This document shows, piece by piece, positions 18,414-26,344 of a DNA stretch of 64,000 nucleotides; the first letter of the stretch is position 1; each line of letters opens with the position of its first letter. This DNA comes from an uncultured Lachnospiraceae bacterium (lineage in GTDB: Bacteria > Bacillota > Clostridia > Lachnospirales > Lachnospiraceae). The stretch spans positions 186,001 through 250,000 of the forward strand of contig CANQPM010000001.1 of assembly GCA_947625775.1 (NCBI GenBank), given 5' to 3'. Below the pieces are notes generated by a model, which was given only the letters and a program-made list of their open reading frames with translations, was not told the DNA's origin and ran no database searches. The position numbers were made by a program, and so were the translations under genes.

Positions 18414-19862
18414 CTACTCGGCGACGCTGCGCCCCATCAGAATGCGCTTTATCTCCGCCTTTACATACGCGGGCTTGTACGGACGCACTATAAATCCTGC
18501 CGCGCCTGCCCTGCGGCACTTCGCCATGACGCCGCGGTCATTATTTTCCACCACAAACAGTATCGGCACGCTGCCGCCTAATATGCCGTTTATCTTTTCC
18601 GCCGTTTCTATGCCGCTCATCTCAGGCATGTCCATGTCAAGTATAATCAGGTCGGGCTCTGTCTGCCGTTTGAGCTGCAAAAGCGCCTGCCTCGGCGATG
18701 TCACCAAGTCAAGAAAATAATTGTTCTGCAGAAAACCCCTCAGCGCATGCAGATTGATGAGCATGTCGTCTATTATCATTATACGGTATTTTCTGTACGG
18801 CACAATCATTTTTTTGCGCTCCTCCTCGGCAATCGACGGATCGGTCACTTCCTCGTTCGCGCCGTGGAGTATCGTAATATTGTAATTGGCAGGATCCTGC
18901 AGGTCTAGCATTGTCCTGTCCATCAGCCTTAGAAGCGGTCTAAGGTTTCGTTTGCCCGAATTTTCCACAATAATGGCGTCTCTGCCGTCGGAGAGCTTTA
19001 CCTGCGTGCCCTTTGGATAAAAAGGCACATACAAAAGCAGCGCCTCCACCACCTTGGGATCAAACATAATGCCGCCCGCGCCCATAAGATACTCGCAAGC
19101 CTCATACGGCGAGTACGGCGCCTTGTACGGCCGCTTTGAAACAAGCGCGTCATAGACATCCGCCACATGGAGTATTCTTGTGAAAATAGTCATATTTTCA
19201 AATTCTATGCCGTCTGGATAGCCGCTGCCGTCAACATTTTCATGGTGGTACAGCACCGCCGCCTTGACCTGCGCCGAAATATCCCACCGCTCCTTGATAA
19301 TCTCATATGAAAGCGTGGAGTGGGTCTTCATCACCTCATACTCATCGGGGGTAAGCCTGCCCTTTTTGTTGAGTATCTCCTGCGGTATGACAAGCTTGCC
19401 GAGGTCATGCAGAAGTCCCGCCATAACAAGCTGCTCGAGCGCGTCGTCTTTAAGGTTCATGCCAAAGCCGATAATACACGAAAGCACAGCCACATTTACG
19501 GAATGGGCATAGGTATAGCCGTCAAAGCTGCGCAAATCCGTGAGGTCAAGCGAAAGCGCGCCCTTATTCAAAACCTGCGTGACTATCTCCTTCGCCACGT
19601 TCCTGCACTTGTCAATATTGCTTTCGCGCACGCTGACAAGCCCCTCTGTCCTAAGCTTCGGTGAAATAATCGGCTGTATGTCTATGTCATCTGAAAGTTC
19701 GTCTGTTATATATACGCCGTCAAAGCCATATTCGCTAAGCCTCTTTATATAAGAATCCGTGAGGATGCTCCCGCTGCATATAAGGGTATGTCCTGCCGAA
19801 TCATACATATTGTAGGCAAGCTTCATGCCCTGCTGCGCGTTTTCTATTTTTACATAGCGCAT
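18414..19862 (-). CDS. HD-GYP phosphodiesterase fused to a C-terminal receiver domain
   Basis: This 482-aa signalling protein is predicted to hydrolyse cyclic di-GMP. An N-terminal DUF3391-like region (1-75) is followed by HD-GYP with H152-D153 in LLHDLGKL and the GYP residues at 214-216 in GSGYPDG, and a C-terminal response-regulator receiver domain (about 358-480) with acidic D365/D366, phosphoacceptor D409 in LIILDMDMP and lysine K463. The order is unusual, because receivers usually precede the HD-GYP output domain. No partner kinase is next to it. It is 51 bp upstream of proS. Confidence 0.92.
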   Translation of the reverse strand: MRYVKIENAQQGMKLAYNMYDSAGHTLICSGSILTDSYIKRLSEYGFDGVYITDELSDDIDIQPIISPKLRTEGLVSVRESNIDKCRNVAKEIVTQVLNKGALSLDLTDLRSFDGYTYAHSVNVAVLSCIIGFGMNLKDDALEQLVMAGLLHDLGKLVIPQEILNKKGRLTPDEYEVMKTHSTLSYEIIKERWDISAQVKAAVLYHHENVDGSGYPDGIEFENMTIFTRILHVADVYDALVSKRPYKAPYSPYEACEYLMGAGGIMFDPKVVEALLLYVPFYPKGTQVKLSDGRDAIIVENSGKRNLRPLLRLMDRTMLDLQDPANYNITILHGANEEVTDPSIAEEERKKMIVPYRKYRIMIIDDMLINLHALRGFLQNNYFLDLVTSPRQALLQLKRQTEPDLIILDMDMPEMSGIETAEKINGILGGSVPILFVVENNDRGVMAKCRRAGAAGFIVRPYKPAYVKAEIKRILMGRSVAE

Positions 19863-19957
19863 TTATAGTCCTTCCCGCTTTACGCGTGTGCTTATGCCGA
19901 AGCAAATGTCTGTTTGCAGACTGACAGAAGCCGTAATTTGCCTCCTAATAAATATAT

Positions 19958-19984
19958 TATCATATATTATCGGAAAAATAAATG
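19958..19984. repeat. 27-bp direct repeat, left copy
   Basis: The sequence from 19958 (beginning TATCATATATTATCGG, ending AATAAATG) is identical to 21623-21649. The two copies bracket a 1.6-kb segment that carries only the Schlafen-AlbA_2 gene. Confidence 0.9.
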
Positions 19985-20112
19985 CTAAATAAAAATTAAG
20001 TGTAAGCTTAACTTATCGGGGTTTTTGCCGACAGCATCTGTAAAGGTTGGCGTTTTACTCTGATTTTGGAATTACTGGTCTCCTTTCCTATTTCTTTAGA
20101 GCATGAGCAGCA

Positions 20113-21441
20113 TTATTTAATGACAACCCACATTCCATCACGTTTAGAACCCATGCGTTCTATTTTACCCTTTTTTTGAAGACTTGCTAAAGCACGCTCA
20201 ATAGTACGTTTTGTAACTCCTATCTCTGTCGCAATCATATCAGCAGTTCTATCCGAATTTTCGATCAGCAATCCCAAAACAGCCTTTTCCGTTTTATTCA
20301 AACCGACATTCAAACCGACATTTGAACCGACATTTTTGTTGCTTAATTCCAATGCCTTTTTATCGAAAGGTATCTTACATTTTATATAATTATCTGTAAT
20401 TTCAAAAACTTCCCTGCCATATTTTTTAATAATAATCGGAACACCATGACCAGTATGTTCCGTCAAACCCATATTCAAAAAGATTCTCATCAATGTAGAG
20501 TTTCTCGGATGACTGATCCCTTCATAAAAGTCCTCTATCGCCATCCCATTTGGAAGTCCTCCATGTGACAGTATTTCCATGCGGTCACTAAAGACAGATA
20601 TCTGTGGCTCTGTAATCGTCCAGTCGTTATGAACCAATGCATTTAGTACCGCTTCATTCACGGCATCATAATCAAAAAGATATCTGTCCTTTCTTGGTCT
20701 AACCGTGGTATCAGAAATACATATATTTTCTGCCGACAATCTTGATTTTATTTTTTCATAAACCGACAAGATACATCCATATCCGTAATCATTCCTCTCA
20801 GATATAGCTGCCTTATCAACACCGCTAAATTTTACAAAAATAAATGGGATATTATTTTTATCAGCCAAGAGTTCAGCTAAAAGATTATATTCTCCATCTT
20901 TATTTCGGAGATTAAAATTCGCCTCTATTGAGGAATCCTCAACATGAAATCCTTTTTCCAAATAATATATTTTTAGTTCTCTGAACGAAAGGTCAGTACG
21001 AGACGCTCTTTTCTTTATCATATATTCTTCATCATAAAAATTCTTCTCATAACGAACCTTGATCTGCTCTGCCGTCATTTCTTTACAAGTAGTACCGATT
21101 CGAATTACGCATCCATTTGAAGAAAACCCATATTTTTTCTGACAATAGATATTCCTCATTCCCTTTGAAATAAATAAAACTATGAGAGTCCTTCCAGAAT
21201 CAAATTTAAGCTCCGTTCTAATTTCTTCCTGAGGATTGGGTTCTATCTGCATAGTGATTACATCAGATATTTTTTTCAATGTTTCATCAATTTTATCAAC
21301 TCCAATAACATTGCCGTTATCGTCAACGCCTATAATAATCTTACCACCATCAGCATTAAGAAACGCCACAATCTCCTTGCATATCACATCTGTGTATTTT
21401 GCTTTTAATTCGACTTTTTCAGATTCTACATACTGGCTCAT
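20113..21441 (-). CDS. Schlafen AlbA_2 / HATPase_c_4 / winged-helix regulator
   Basis: This 442-aa protein begins at ATG 21441 (MSQYVESEKVELKAKY), with GAGG upstream. It has a Schlafen-type AlbA_2 domain (about 1-120; AFLNADGGKIIIGVDD), a GHKL-type ATPase domain (about 240-350; NEAVLNALVHNDW and RMEILSHGGLPNG), then a linker containing an NVGLNVGLN repeat (about 365-380) and a C-terminal winged helix (TADMIATEIGVTKRTIERAL). It is likely a DNA-binding regulator. The 12-bp DNA repeat that encodes NVGL also occurs upstream of the gene. Composition is AT-rich and the gene is flanked by a 27-bp direct repeat, suggesting transfer. Confidence 0.88.
   Translation of the reverse strand: MSQYVESEKVELKAKYTDVICKEIVAFLNADGGKIIIGVDDNGNVIGVDKIDETLKKISDVITMQIEPNPQEEIRTELKFDSGRTLIVLFISKGMRNIYCQKKYGFSSNGCVIRIGTTCKEMTAEQIKVRYEKNFYDEEYMIKKRASRTDLSFRELKIYYLEKGFHVEDSSIEANFNLRNKDGEYNLLAELLADKNNIPFIFVKFSGVDKAAISERNDYGYGCILSVYEKIKSRLSAENICISDTTVRPRKDRYLFDYDAVNEAVLNALVHNDWTITEPQISVFSDRMEILSHGGLPNGMAIEDFYEGISHPRNSTLMRIFLNMGLTEHTGHGVPIIIKKYGREVFEITDNYIKCKIPFDKKALELSNKNVGSNVGLNVGLNKTEKAVLGLLIENSDRTADMIATEIGVTKRTIERALASLQKKGKIERMGSKRDGMWVVIK
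20305..20336 (-). repeat. Three 12-bp repeats inside the AlbA_2 gene
   Basis: CCGACATT occurs at 20305, 20317 and 20329, exactly 12 bases apart; on the coding strand this is AATGTCGG and encodes the Asn-Val-Gly motif. The 24 bases at 20302-20325 are identical to 21514-21537 upstream of the gene. Confidence 0.85.
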
Positions 21442-21496
21442 ATACGATATCCTCTTTTTCAAGTTAACTAATTTCTATTAAAGCATATCATTTTTA

Positions 21497-21537
21497 CGAC
21501 ATTATCTCAATATAAACCGACATTCAAACCGACATTT
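21497..21537 (-). promoter_or_regulatory. Candidate operator repeats upstream of the AlbA_2 gene
   Basis: Two CCGACATT boxes 12 bases apart (21517, 21529) and a third partial CGACATT at 21497 lie 55-95 bases before the start codon. They match the in-gene repeats exactly over 24 bases, so they are good candidates for binding by the gene's own product. Confidence 0.5.
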
Positions 21538-21622
21538 TTATAAAATTGCGAAGAAGTTATATTCATTTTTATTTAGGGCAGCTCGGTTAATAAAAATTTT
21601 AAAACAAGATGAAAAGTAATTC

Positions 21623-21649
21623 TATCATATATTATCGGAAAAATAAATG
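21623..21649. repeat. 27-bp direct repeat, right copy, overlapping the arsR-type 3' end
   Basis: This is identical to 19958-19984. It includes the last eight or so codons and the stop of the ArsR-type gene, so each copy could serve as that gene's 3' end, as at integrase attachment sites. Confidence 0.9.
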
Positions 21650-21927
21650 TTAAATGTTAGATTTACAAGCCATAAATAGATTTCTTCAAAGGCTGTTTCA
21701 CATAAGCTGTATTGCTTATAACTTCCGTTTCTCTTTGACGTGACAAGACCGCTTTCTTCTAATATATGTAAATGATTTGAAATTGAAGCGAAAGAATATG
21801 TAAAGTAATTCGCAATTTCTCCCGCGTTCAAGGGTTTTTCTTTTAGCAGCATTAGAATTTCACGTCTTGTAATGTTAGAGAGTGCCTTAAATTTTTTGTC
21901 CAGTAGATTTCCTTTCTCATATCTCAT
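21625..21927 (-). CDS. ArsR/SdpR-type transcriptional regulator
   Basis: This 100-aa winged-helix protein (KFKALSNITRREILMLL, SFASISNHLHILEESGLV) resembles the ArsR family and in particular SdpR-like autorepressors, which lack obvious metal-binding cysteines. The start overlaps the end of the ABC permease gene by 11 bases, making it the last gene of the exporter operon. Its 3' end coincides with the 27-bp direct repeat. It probably represses the operon promoter at 24506-24534; this is inferred from context. Confidence 0.85.
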   Translation of the reverse strand: MRYEKGNLLDKKFKALSNITRREILMLLKEKPLNAGEIANYFTYSFASISNHLHILEESGLVTSKRNGSYKQYSLCETAFEEIYLWLVNLTFNIYFSDNI

Positions 21928-23497
21928 AAAGTCGATACCGCTGCAACTGTCCGTACAGTATGAAAGAAAAGACCAGTAGCAAAATAGAAACTACCACCAT
22001 TATCAAACTACTAATATTTTGAAAAGCTATGCAGCTGAACAGCGGTAATAAACTGCTTAACATACCAACTCCCATTGTTGCCAAAACAGAAATCGCACCG
22101 CCTTTTACAGCATAATACTCACTTGTCCAATCATATTTTGGAAATTTCACATTCATATACATTCCCAAAACAGATATAAAGCAGGCATAAACCGCGGGAA
22201 CGATAAATAGCAAAACAGCCTGTATCAGAGAAACGCCCATTTTAAGACCTAACAAAACAACACTTGCCAATGCAAATGGACAGATTACGGTTAGATTAAC
22301 CGCTATCTTTGAATTAAATATATCAATAGCCCGTACAGGTACAGAACACATGAGCCAGCGGTTTTTTCCCTCTAAGGATAAAGACGCAGATGCGGTAGAG
22401 GTCATAGTGATAAATACTGCAATGACTAACGGAAGCACCCGCCGCAGCATTTGACTAAGACCTACTATGCCGATTTGCTGCTCTAAGGCTTCGGGGCTGA
22501 TAAATAGGAGCAACAGGGATACAACAAGCAGCAGCACCATTCCAATCGTAGAATTGAGGGCGTAAATCGTGCAGGAGAAGTATCGGTTAAATTCGCGTTT
22601 ATACATTGCCTTAAAGGGAGAGGAAACTTTTAGCCCTTTTTCCTCATATTTGATAGCGGAATGACTAAATGCAGCGGTATTCATCTCTTGGTAATAATGC
22701 GCTGCTACTGCTACAAAAATAGCCCCAATTAGAACAGACATTCCTACAAAAGCTAAAAAGTAAGACCATTTTTGCTGTTCAACTGCTTTTGAGATAAGGG
22801 CAGCCGGGGGATAAAGTTTGTTTGCCATGCCAGAAAACAAAATCCCAACATTCAAAATCTCATCAGTGTTCATGTTCTGCGCTCTGATAGAAGCGACCAC
22901 GATAAGCAATATCATAAGTGTACTTAATACCAGAGAAAAAATATTCTTGTGTTTTGATTGGAAAGAAATTACAGAAATCAAAACGCCAAGCCCCAGAGAA
23001 ATAATCATAGGAATTACCGGCAGAAATAAAAGGGAAAGCAAAAACATGATGTTTCCGGAAATTCCTGCATCCGCATTGATCCAAAAGATTACAACAGAGG
23101 GAAGCTCTACAATAATGCTAATCAAGAGGTTAGTTAAGTAAACCATTGTTAAGCGACTCAAGACTACCTCCGAATTTTTCACGGGAAGCGACGTAACCAT
23201 ATCATAATCGCGCAAACCAATAAGCACCCCAAAGCTTTTTAGGAATGTCAATACCAATGTGATTAAAGAACATATCAACACGGAAATTGTAGGCAGGATA
23301 TTTACGGTACCCATATCCGCTAAGCTCATGCTGATAATTGTACTGTATATAATCATCAATCCAACTATAAGAATTGCAGCCCCGCCTAACGCCGCATTAC
23401 GCCGTTTTTCTTTTTTACTGTGGGAATGAAGTATGCGGTTAATGCCAAATAAATTATAAAGCTGCATTTTCAGAAGAAGCAAATATCTATTTTTCAT
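21917..23497 (-). CDS. ABC-2 type exporter permease
   Basis: This 526-aa integral membrane protein has roughly twelve hydrophobic segments. ATG 23497 (MKNRYLLLL) overlaps the ATPase gene by 11 bases; the longer frame start at 23527 would lie deep inside that gene. A YDMVTSLPVKNSEVVLSR segment is typical of putative ABC exporter membrane subunits in Firmicutes. It would form an exporter with the upstream ATPase. The cargo is unknown; the DUF1648 peptide and regulators in the operon suggest a toxin or peptide immunity/export function, but nothing in the sequence decides this. Confidence 0.85.
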   Translation of the reverse strand: MKNRYLLLLKMQLYNLFGINRILHSHSKKEKRRNAALGGAAILIVGLMIIYSTIISMSLADMGTVNILPTISVLICSLITLVLTFLKSFGVLIGLRDYDMVTSLPVKNSEVVLSRLTMVYLTNLLISIIVELPSVVIFWINADAGISGNIMFLLSLLFLPVIPMIISLGLGVLISVISFQSKHKNIFSLVLSTLMILLIVVASIRAQNMNTDEILNVGILFSGMANKLYPPAALISKAVEQQKWSYFLAFVGMSVLIGAIFVAVAAHYYQEMNTAAFSHSAIKYEEKGLKVSSPFKAMYKREFNRYFSCTIYALNSTIGMVLLLVVSLLLLFISPEALEQQIGIVGLSQMLRRVLPLVIAVFITMTSTASASLSLEGKNRWLMCSVPVRAIDIFNSKIAVNLTVICPFALASVVLLGLKMGVSLIQAVLLFIVPAVYACFISVLGMYMNVKFPKYDWTSEYYAVKGGAISVLATMGVGMLSSLLPLFSCIAFQNISSLIMVVVSILLLVFSFILYGQLQRYRLYEI

Positions 23498-24212
23498 TTT
23501 CCACGACCTCCATAAAAACATCTTCAAGGCTTCCAGAACCGCGCACCGCTTCCATATTTCCGCTTATTATCATTTTCCCCTGCTTGATGATAGAAACTTT
23601 ATCACATAGCTTTTCCGCAACGTCCAAAACATGAGTAGAGAAGAATATAGCACTTCCGCGATTACATAATTCCCGCATAATTGCTTTCAGATGAAAAGCT
23701 GCTTCGGGGTCAAGACCGACAAAAGGCTCGTCCAATACAAGGAGCTTTGGCTCATGTAAAAAGGCTCCAATCAACGCCAGCTTTTGTTTCATGCCGTGTG
23801 AATAAGAACTAACCAGATTTCCCAAGCTGTCAGTGATGCCGAAAAATTCTGCATACTTTCTGATCCGTTCTTCTCGCTGTTTCCTGCCAACGGAAAACAT
23901 ATCCGCCATGTAATTCAGATATTGAATACCTGTTATATAATCGTATAAATCCGGGTTGTCTGGAATATACGCTGTCAATAGTTTGCATTTGACGGGTTCA
24001 CTTTTTACAGAATGTCCGTCTATTATAATTTCTCCCTCATTGAAGCCCATGACGCCAACGACAGCCCGAATAGTAGTCGTTTTTCCGGCTCCGTTATGCC
24101 CAATAAAACCATGAATTTCTCCGGGCATAACGGATAACGAAAGATTATCAACCGCTTTTTTTCCTTGTGAATATTCTTTTGTGAAATTTTTGATTTCCAA
24201 TACTGCTTGCAT
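23487..24212 (-). CDS. ABC transporter ATP-binding protein
   Basis: This 241-aa ATPase has Walker A GHNGAGKTT, signature SYSHGMKQKL, Walker B LLVLDEPFVGLD and switch histidine in FFSTHVLD. ATG 24212 (MQAVLEIKNF) is chosen for its spacing from GAGG; ATG codons further upstream overlap the DUF1648 stop. It pairs with the permease that overlaps its 3' end. Confidence 0.93.
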   Translation of the reverse strand: MQAVLEIKNFTKEYSQGKKAVDNLSLSVMPGEIHGFIGHNGAGKTTTIRAVVGVMGFNEGEIIIDGHSVKSEPVKCKLLTAYIPDNPDLYDYITGIQYLNYMADMFSVGRKQREERIRKYAEFFGITDSLGNLVSSYSHGMKQKLALIGAFLHEPKLLVLDEPFVGLDPEAAFHLKAIMRELCNRGSAIFFSTHVLDVAEKLCDKVSIIKQGKMIISGNMEAVRGSGSLEDVFMEVVENEK

Positions 24213-24232
24213 GGTGTTCCTCATCCTCCTCA

Positions 24233-24439
24233 TCATTTCATCTTACGGCAGATTGCCCAGAACAGAATGGCCGAGACAGGTACGAAAATTAGCAGACAGT
24301 ATTTGCTCGCAACGCTACCCGCTCCAGTTGCTCCAAAATGTAGCGGTATTGTGTCCGGCAGAAAGAAAAATGCAATCAATACGCCCACCAGAGTAACTAA
24401 AGTGAGGATAATCATAATCATCTTCTGTTTCTTTCCCAT
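24233..24439 (-). CDS. DUF1648 two-helix membrane peptide
   Basis: This 68-aa protein consists of two membrane helices separated by FLPDTIPLHFGATGAG, the hallmark of DUF1648, which is also the N-terminal unit of SdpI-type immunity proteins. AAAGGAGC precedes ATG 24439. It is the first gene of the exporter operon and its stop overlaps the region before the ATPase start. A signalling or immunity role is possible but not shown. Confidence 0.85.
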   Translation of the reverse strand: MGKKQKMIMIILTLVTLVGVLIAFFFLPDTIPLHFGATGAGSVASKYCLLIFVPVSAILFWAICRKMK

Positions 24440-24505
24440 AGAATAGCTCCTTTCGGTTTTAGTACTTTGTAGTACAGTGTGAACGAAATAATTCTCATAC
24501 AGATA

Positions 24506-24534
24506 ATATTATCATATCGAGAATATAAAGTCAA
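24506..24534 (-). promoter_or_regulatory. Promoter and operator dyad of the DUF1648-ABC-ArsR operon
   Basis: On the minus strand TTGACT (24534-24529) and TAATAT (24511-24506) are 17 bases apart. The perfect palindrome GATAATATTATC (24502-24513) covers the -10 box, where a repressor such as the ArsR-type or HTH protein could block transcription. Confidence 0.6.
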
Positions 24535-24568
24535 GAAAATCTGCTCCCCGTTTTAAGGGAGCGGTAAA

Positions 24569-25111
24569 TCATTTGTTTTGAATTTCTGGCGGAGAAACAA
24601 TCAACCCAAGCGTCCGCAGCTTGCGTCCTGCTTTCAGCTTGTTCTTTTCTGCTGCATGAATTACGTCTGAAATGCTTTTCATAAGTTCGGTTAATTCTTT
24701 GTCTGATAAATAAATGTGTGAAAGTGAAAAGCCCGACATATCCTCTTTAATATTGATATTTGGAGATTTACAGTATTCCCGAAATTGCTTTGCAAATCCA
24801 AGAAAATATTGCGTAAATACTTGCATATAAAGAGTGCCGGAATTTTCGGCTAATATCGTTTCAAAATCTTCATTGAAATTAAAGGCAAGCGCATATGTTT
24901 TTTCAACTGTACCGCGCACTTGCGTTTCCTCGATTACTTTTATAATACCGTCGCTCAACATTTTTTTCAAATTGCGATATAGAGTAGCTTGTGGAATGTC
25001 ACCAAGAGTATCCGATAAATGCTTTGCAGTCGCTTCTCCCCGTGAGTATATTTCAAGTAACAATTTACATTTCACCGGGTTTGTAATGCACTCCATAATT
25101 TTATCCGTCAT
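24569..25111 (-). CDS. Winged-helix transcriptional regulator (ArsR/PadR-like)
   Basis: This 180-aa protein starts at ATG 25111 after AGGAGGA. The N-terminus (residues 1-75: ITNPVKCKLLLEIYSRGEAT, IPQATLYRNLKKMLSDGIIKV) is a winged helix of the HTH_20/ArsR group; the remaining helical part probably dimerises or senses a ligand. It is encoded upstream of and in the same direction as the exporter operon, separated by its own promoter region, so it is a candidate regulator of that operon. Confidence 0.82.
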   Translation of the reverse strand: MTDKIMECITNPVKCKLLLEIYSRGEATAKHLSDTLGDIPQATLYRNLKKMLSDGIIKVIEETQVRGTVEKTYALAFNFNEDFETILAENSGTLYMQVFTQYFLGFAKQFREYCKSPNINIKEDMSGFSLSHIYLSDKELTELMKSISDVIHAAEKNKLKAGRKLRTLGLIVSPPEIQNK

Positions 25112-25423
25112 GTTTTGTCCTCCTGTTTGATATATAAAAAAGTTTTCGTTTCTTGCTTTCGGTTGAATTTCCCAAAAATCATCAGCCGTTTTATTTCAAT
25201 CTCGGTCTTTTGTCCTGCTCGGCTATATTCCCATCCTCATTGGCAATCTGATATTAAAGATAACCGAAATACCTTTCCGGCAGGATTTCCCGTATCTCCT
25301 ATGCGTAGGTCAACTCGACCAGTATGAAAATATTATCACTTTGAGAGTGGAAAGTCAACCGATAGGCACTGGTTGCTCCAATTCTCCCATATTTTATTTC
25401 TTTTCAGATATAGGAATTATTTT

Positions 25424-25448
25424 GTCTAAATAAAGGAATTATATAGAC
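25424..25448. promoter_or_regulatory. Dyad and repeated AGGAATTAT before the XRE gene
   Basis: GTCTA (25424-25428) and TAGAC (25444-25448) form a dyad, and AGGAATTAT occurs on both sides of it (25412 and 25434). The rest of 25112-25519 holds no gene I can support. An operator for the XRE protein is possible. Confidence 0.35.
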
Positions 25449-25519
25449 ATATCCAAGTAGAGAAAGGAACAGTAAAATGTATATGTATTAACGAAAAAGC
25501 CATAGCGAGGGCAGACGAT

Positions 25520-25912
25520 ATGAAAAGACCGATACCGCTTTATGATTTCAAGGCTTTCGGGGAAGCCATAAAAAAAGCCCGGAAAGAAAAGGGAGAGAGC
25601 CGCAACAAGGCGAGCAGCGACCTCTATATCTCCCCGCGTTACCTTGCTAATATTGAGAATAAGGGGCAGCACCCCAGCCTGCAGGTGTTCTATGATCTTG
25701 TCACCCGGTACGATATTTCCGTGGACGAATTTTTCTTCCCGGATAAATCTGCGGACAAGTCCACCCAGCGGCGGCAGCTTGACGCCCTGCTTGACGGAAT
25801 GAGCGACAAGGGCATACGGGTAATGACCGCAGCGGCGCGGGAAATCGCCGATATTGAACAAGAGGGCGCTCCCATACGGCGGTGCGGATGGCGTCGATGC
25901 TTTCTTTGTTAA
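25520..25912 (+). pseudogene. XRE-type regulator of a mobile element, 3' end broken
   Basis: Residues 1-115 form a helix-turn-helix protein (FGEAIKKARKEKGESRNKASSDL, PRYLANIENKG) of the kind encoded beside relaxase and replication genes in Clostridial integrative elements. The last 15 or so residues (EGAPIRRCGWRRCFLC) are not part of the family; they are the antisense reading of the replication gene broken at the same point. The functional part may still be made, but the natural C-terminus is lost. Confidence 0.75.
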
Positions 25913-26069
25913 TCTGCGCCAGCCCCGCAAGGGTGTAGTCCCAATCTTCGGGCAGGGAAAGCATCTGTGACAACAGCCCTTTTGCCTTTAAGGTCAGCTC
26001 CTTGTTGCGCAGATGGTGGTTGCTCATAACAGTATATCCCTTGTTTCGTTCCACCCGGAAAACTGCCAT
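25701..26069 (-). pseudogene. Replication-initiator N-terminal fragment (DnaD-like element gene)
   Basis: From ATG 26069 (AGGAGTGATGAAG upstream) about 67 residues are homologous to mobile-element replisome organisers: MAVFRVERNKGYTVMSNHHL, then LSLPEDWDYTLAGL and INKESIDAIRTAVWE. After about position 25868 the frame reads antisense through the XRE gene and is meaningless. The original gene is thus truncated at the same junction that truncated the XRE gene on the other strand. Confidence 0.75.
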
Positions 26070-26223
26070 AGCTTCATCACTCCTTTGGTTATGGATTTGT
26101 TACGCAATAGAACCTCATTTTGGCGTGGGCAGGCATAAATCCCCTGCCACGCCATAAATGCGTCCCCAATGCCTTGTAAATCAAGGCTCTTTTGAGATAA
26201 TCAACAATTTTATATAAAAATTA

Positions 26224-26317
26224 TGGCTGCCGCACTAAGCATTTGCCATACATGATATATTGATGATATACTTTATTTATCAATATATTGTATATGCCTT
26301 ACTCAGTGCGGCAGCCA
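26224..26317. repeat. 94-bp long imperfect palindrome
   Basis: TGGCTGCCGCACT (26224-26236) pairs perfectly with AGTGCGGCAGCCA (26305-26317), and the AT-rich interior continues to pair with few mismatches to an ACTTTATT loop. It lies just after the aminotransferase stop (minus strand), so it may act as a terminator, or be a small palindromic repeat element. Confidence 0.8.
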
Positions 26318-26344
26318 CAAGCTTAAAATGCTTTAATTTTATTT

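Noticed and set aside
25439..25930. 163-codon minus-strand frame
   Set aside because: It is antisense to the XRE gene fragment and has no family pattern.
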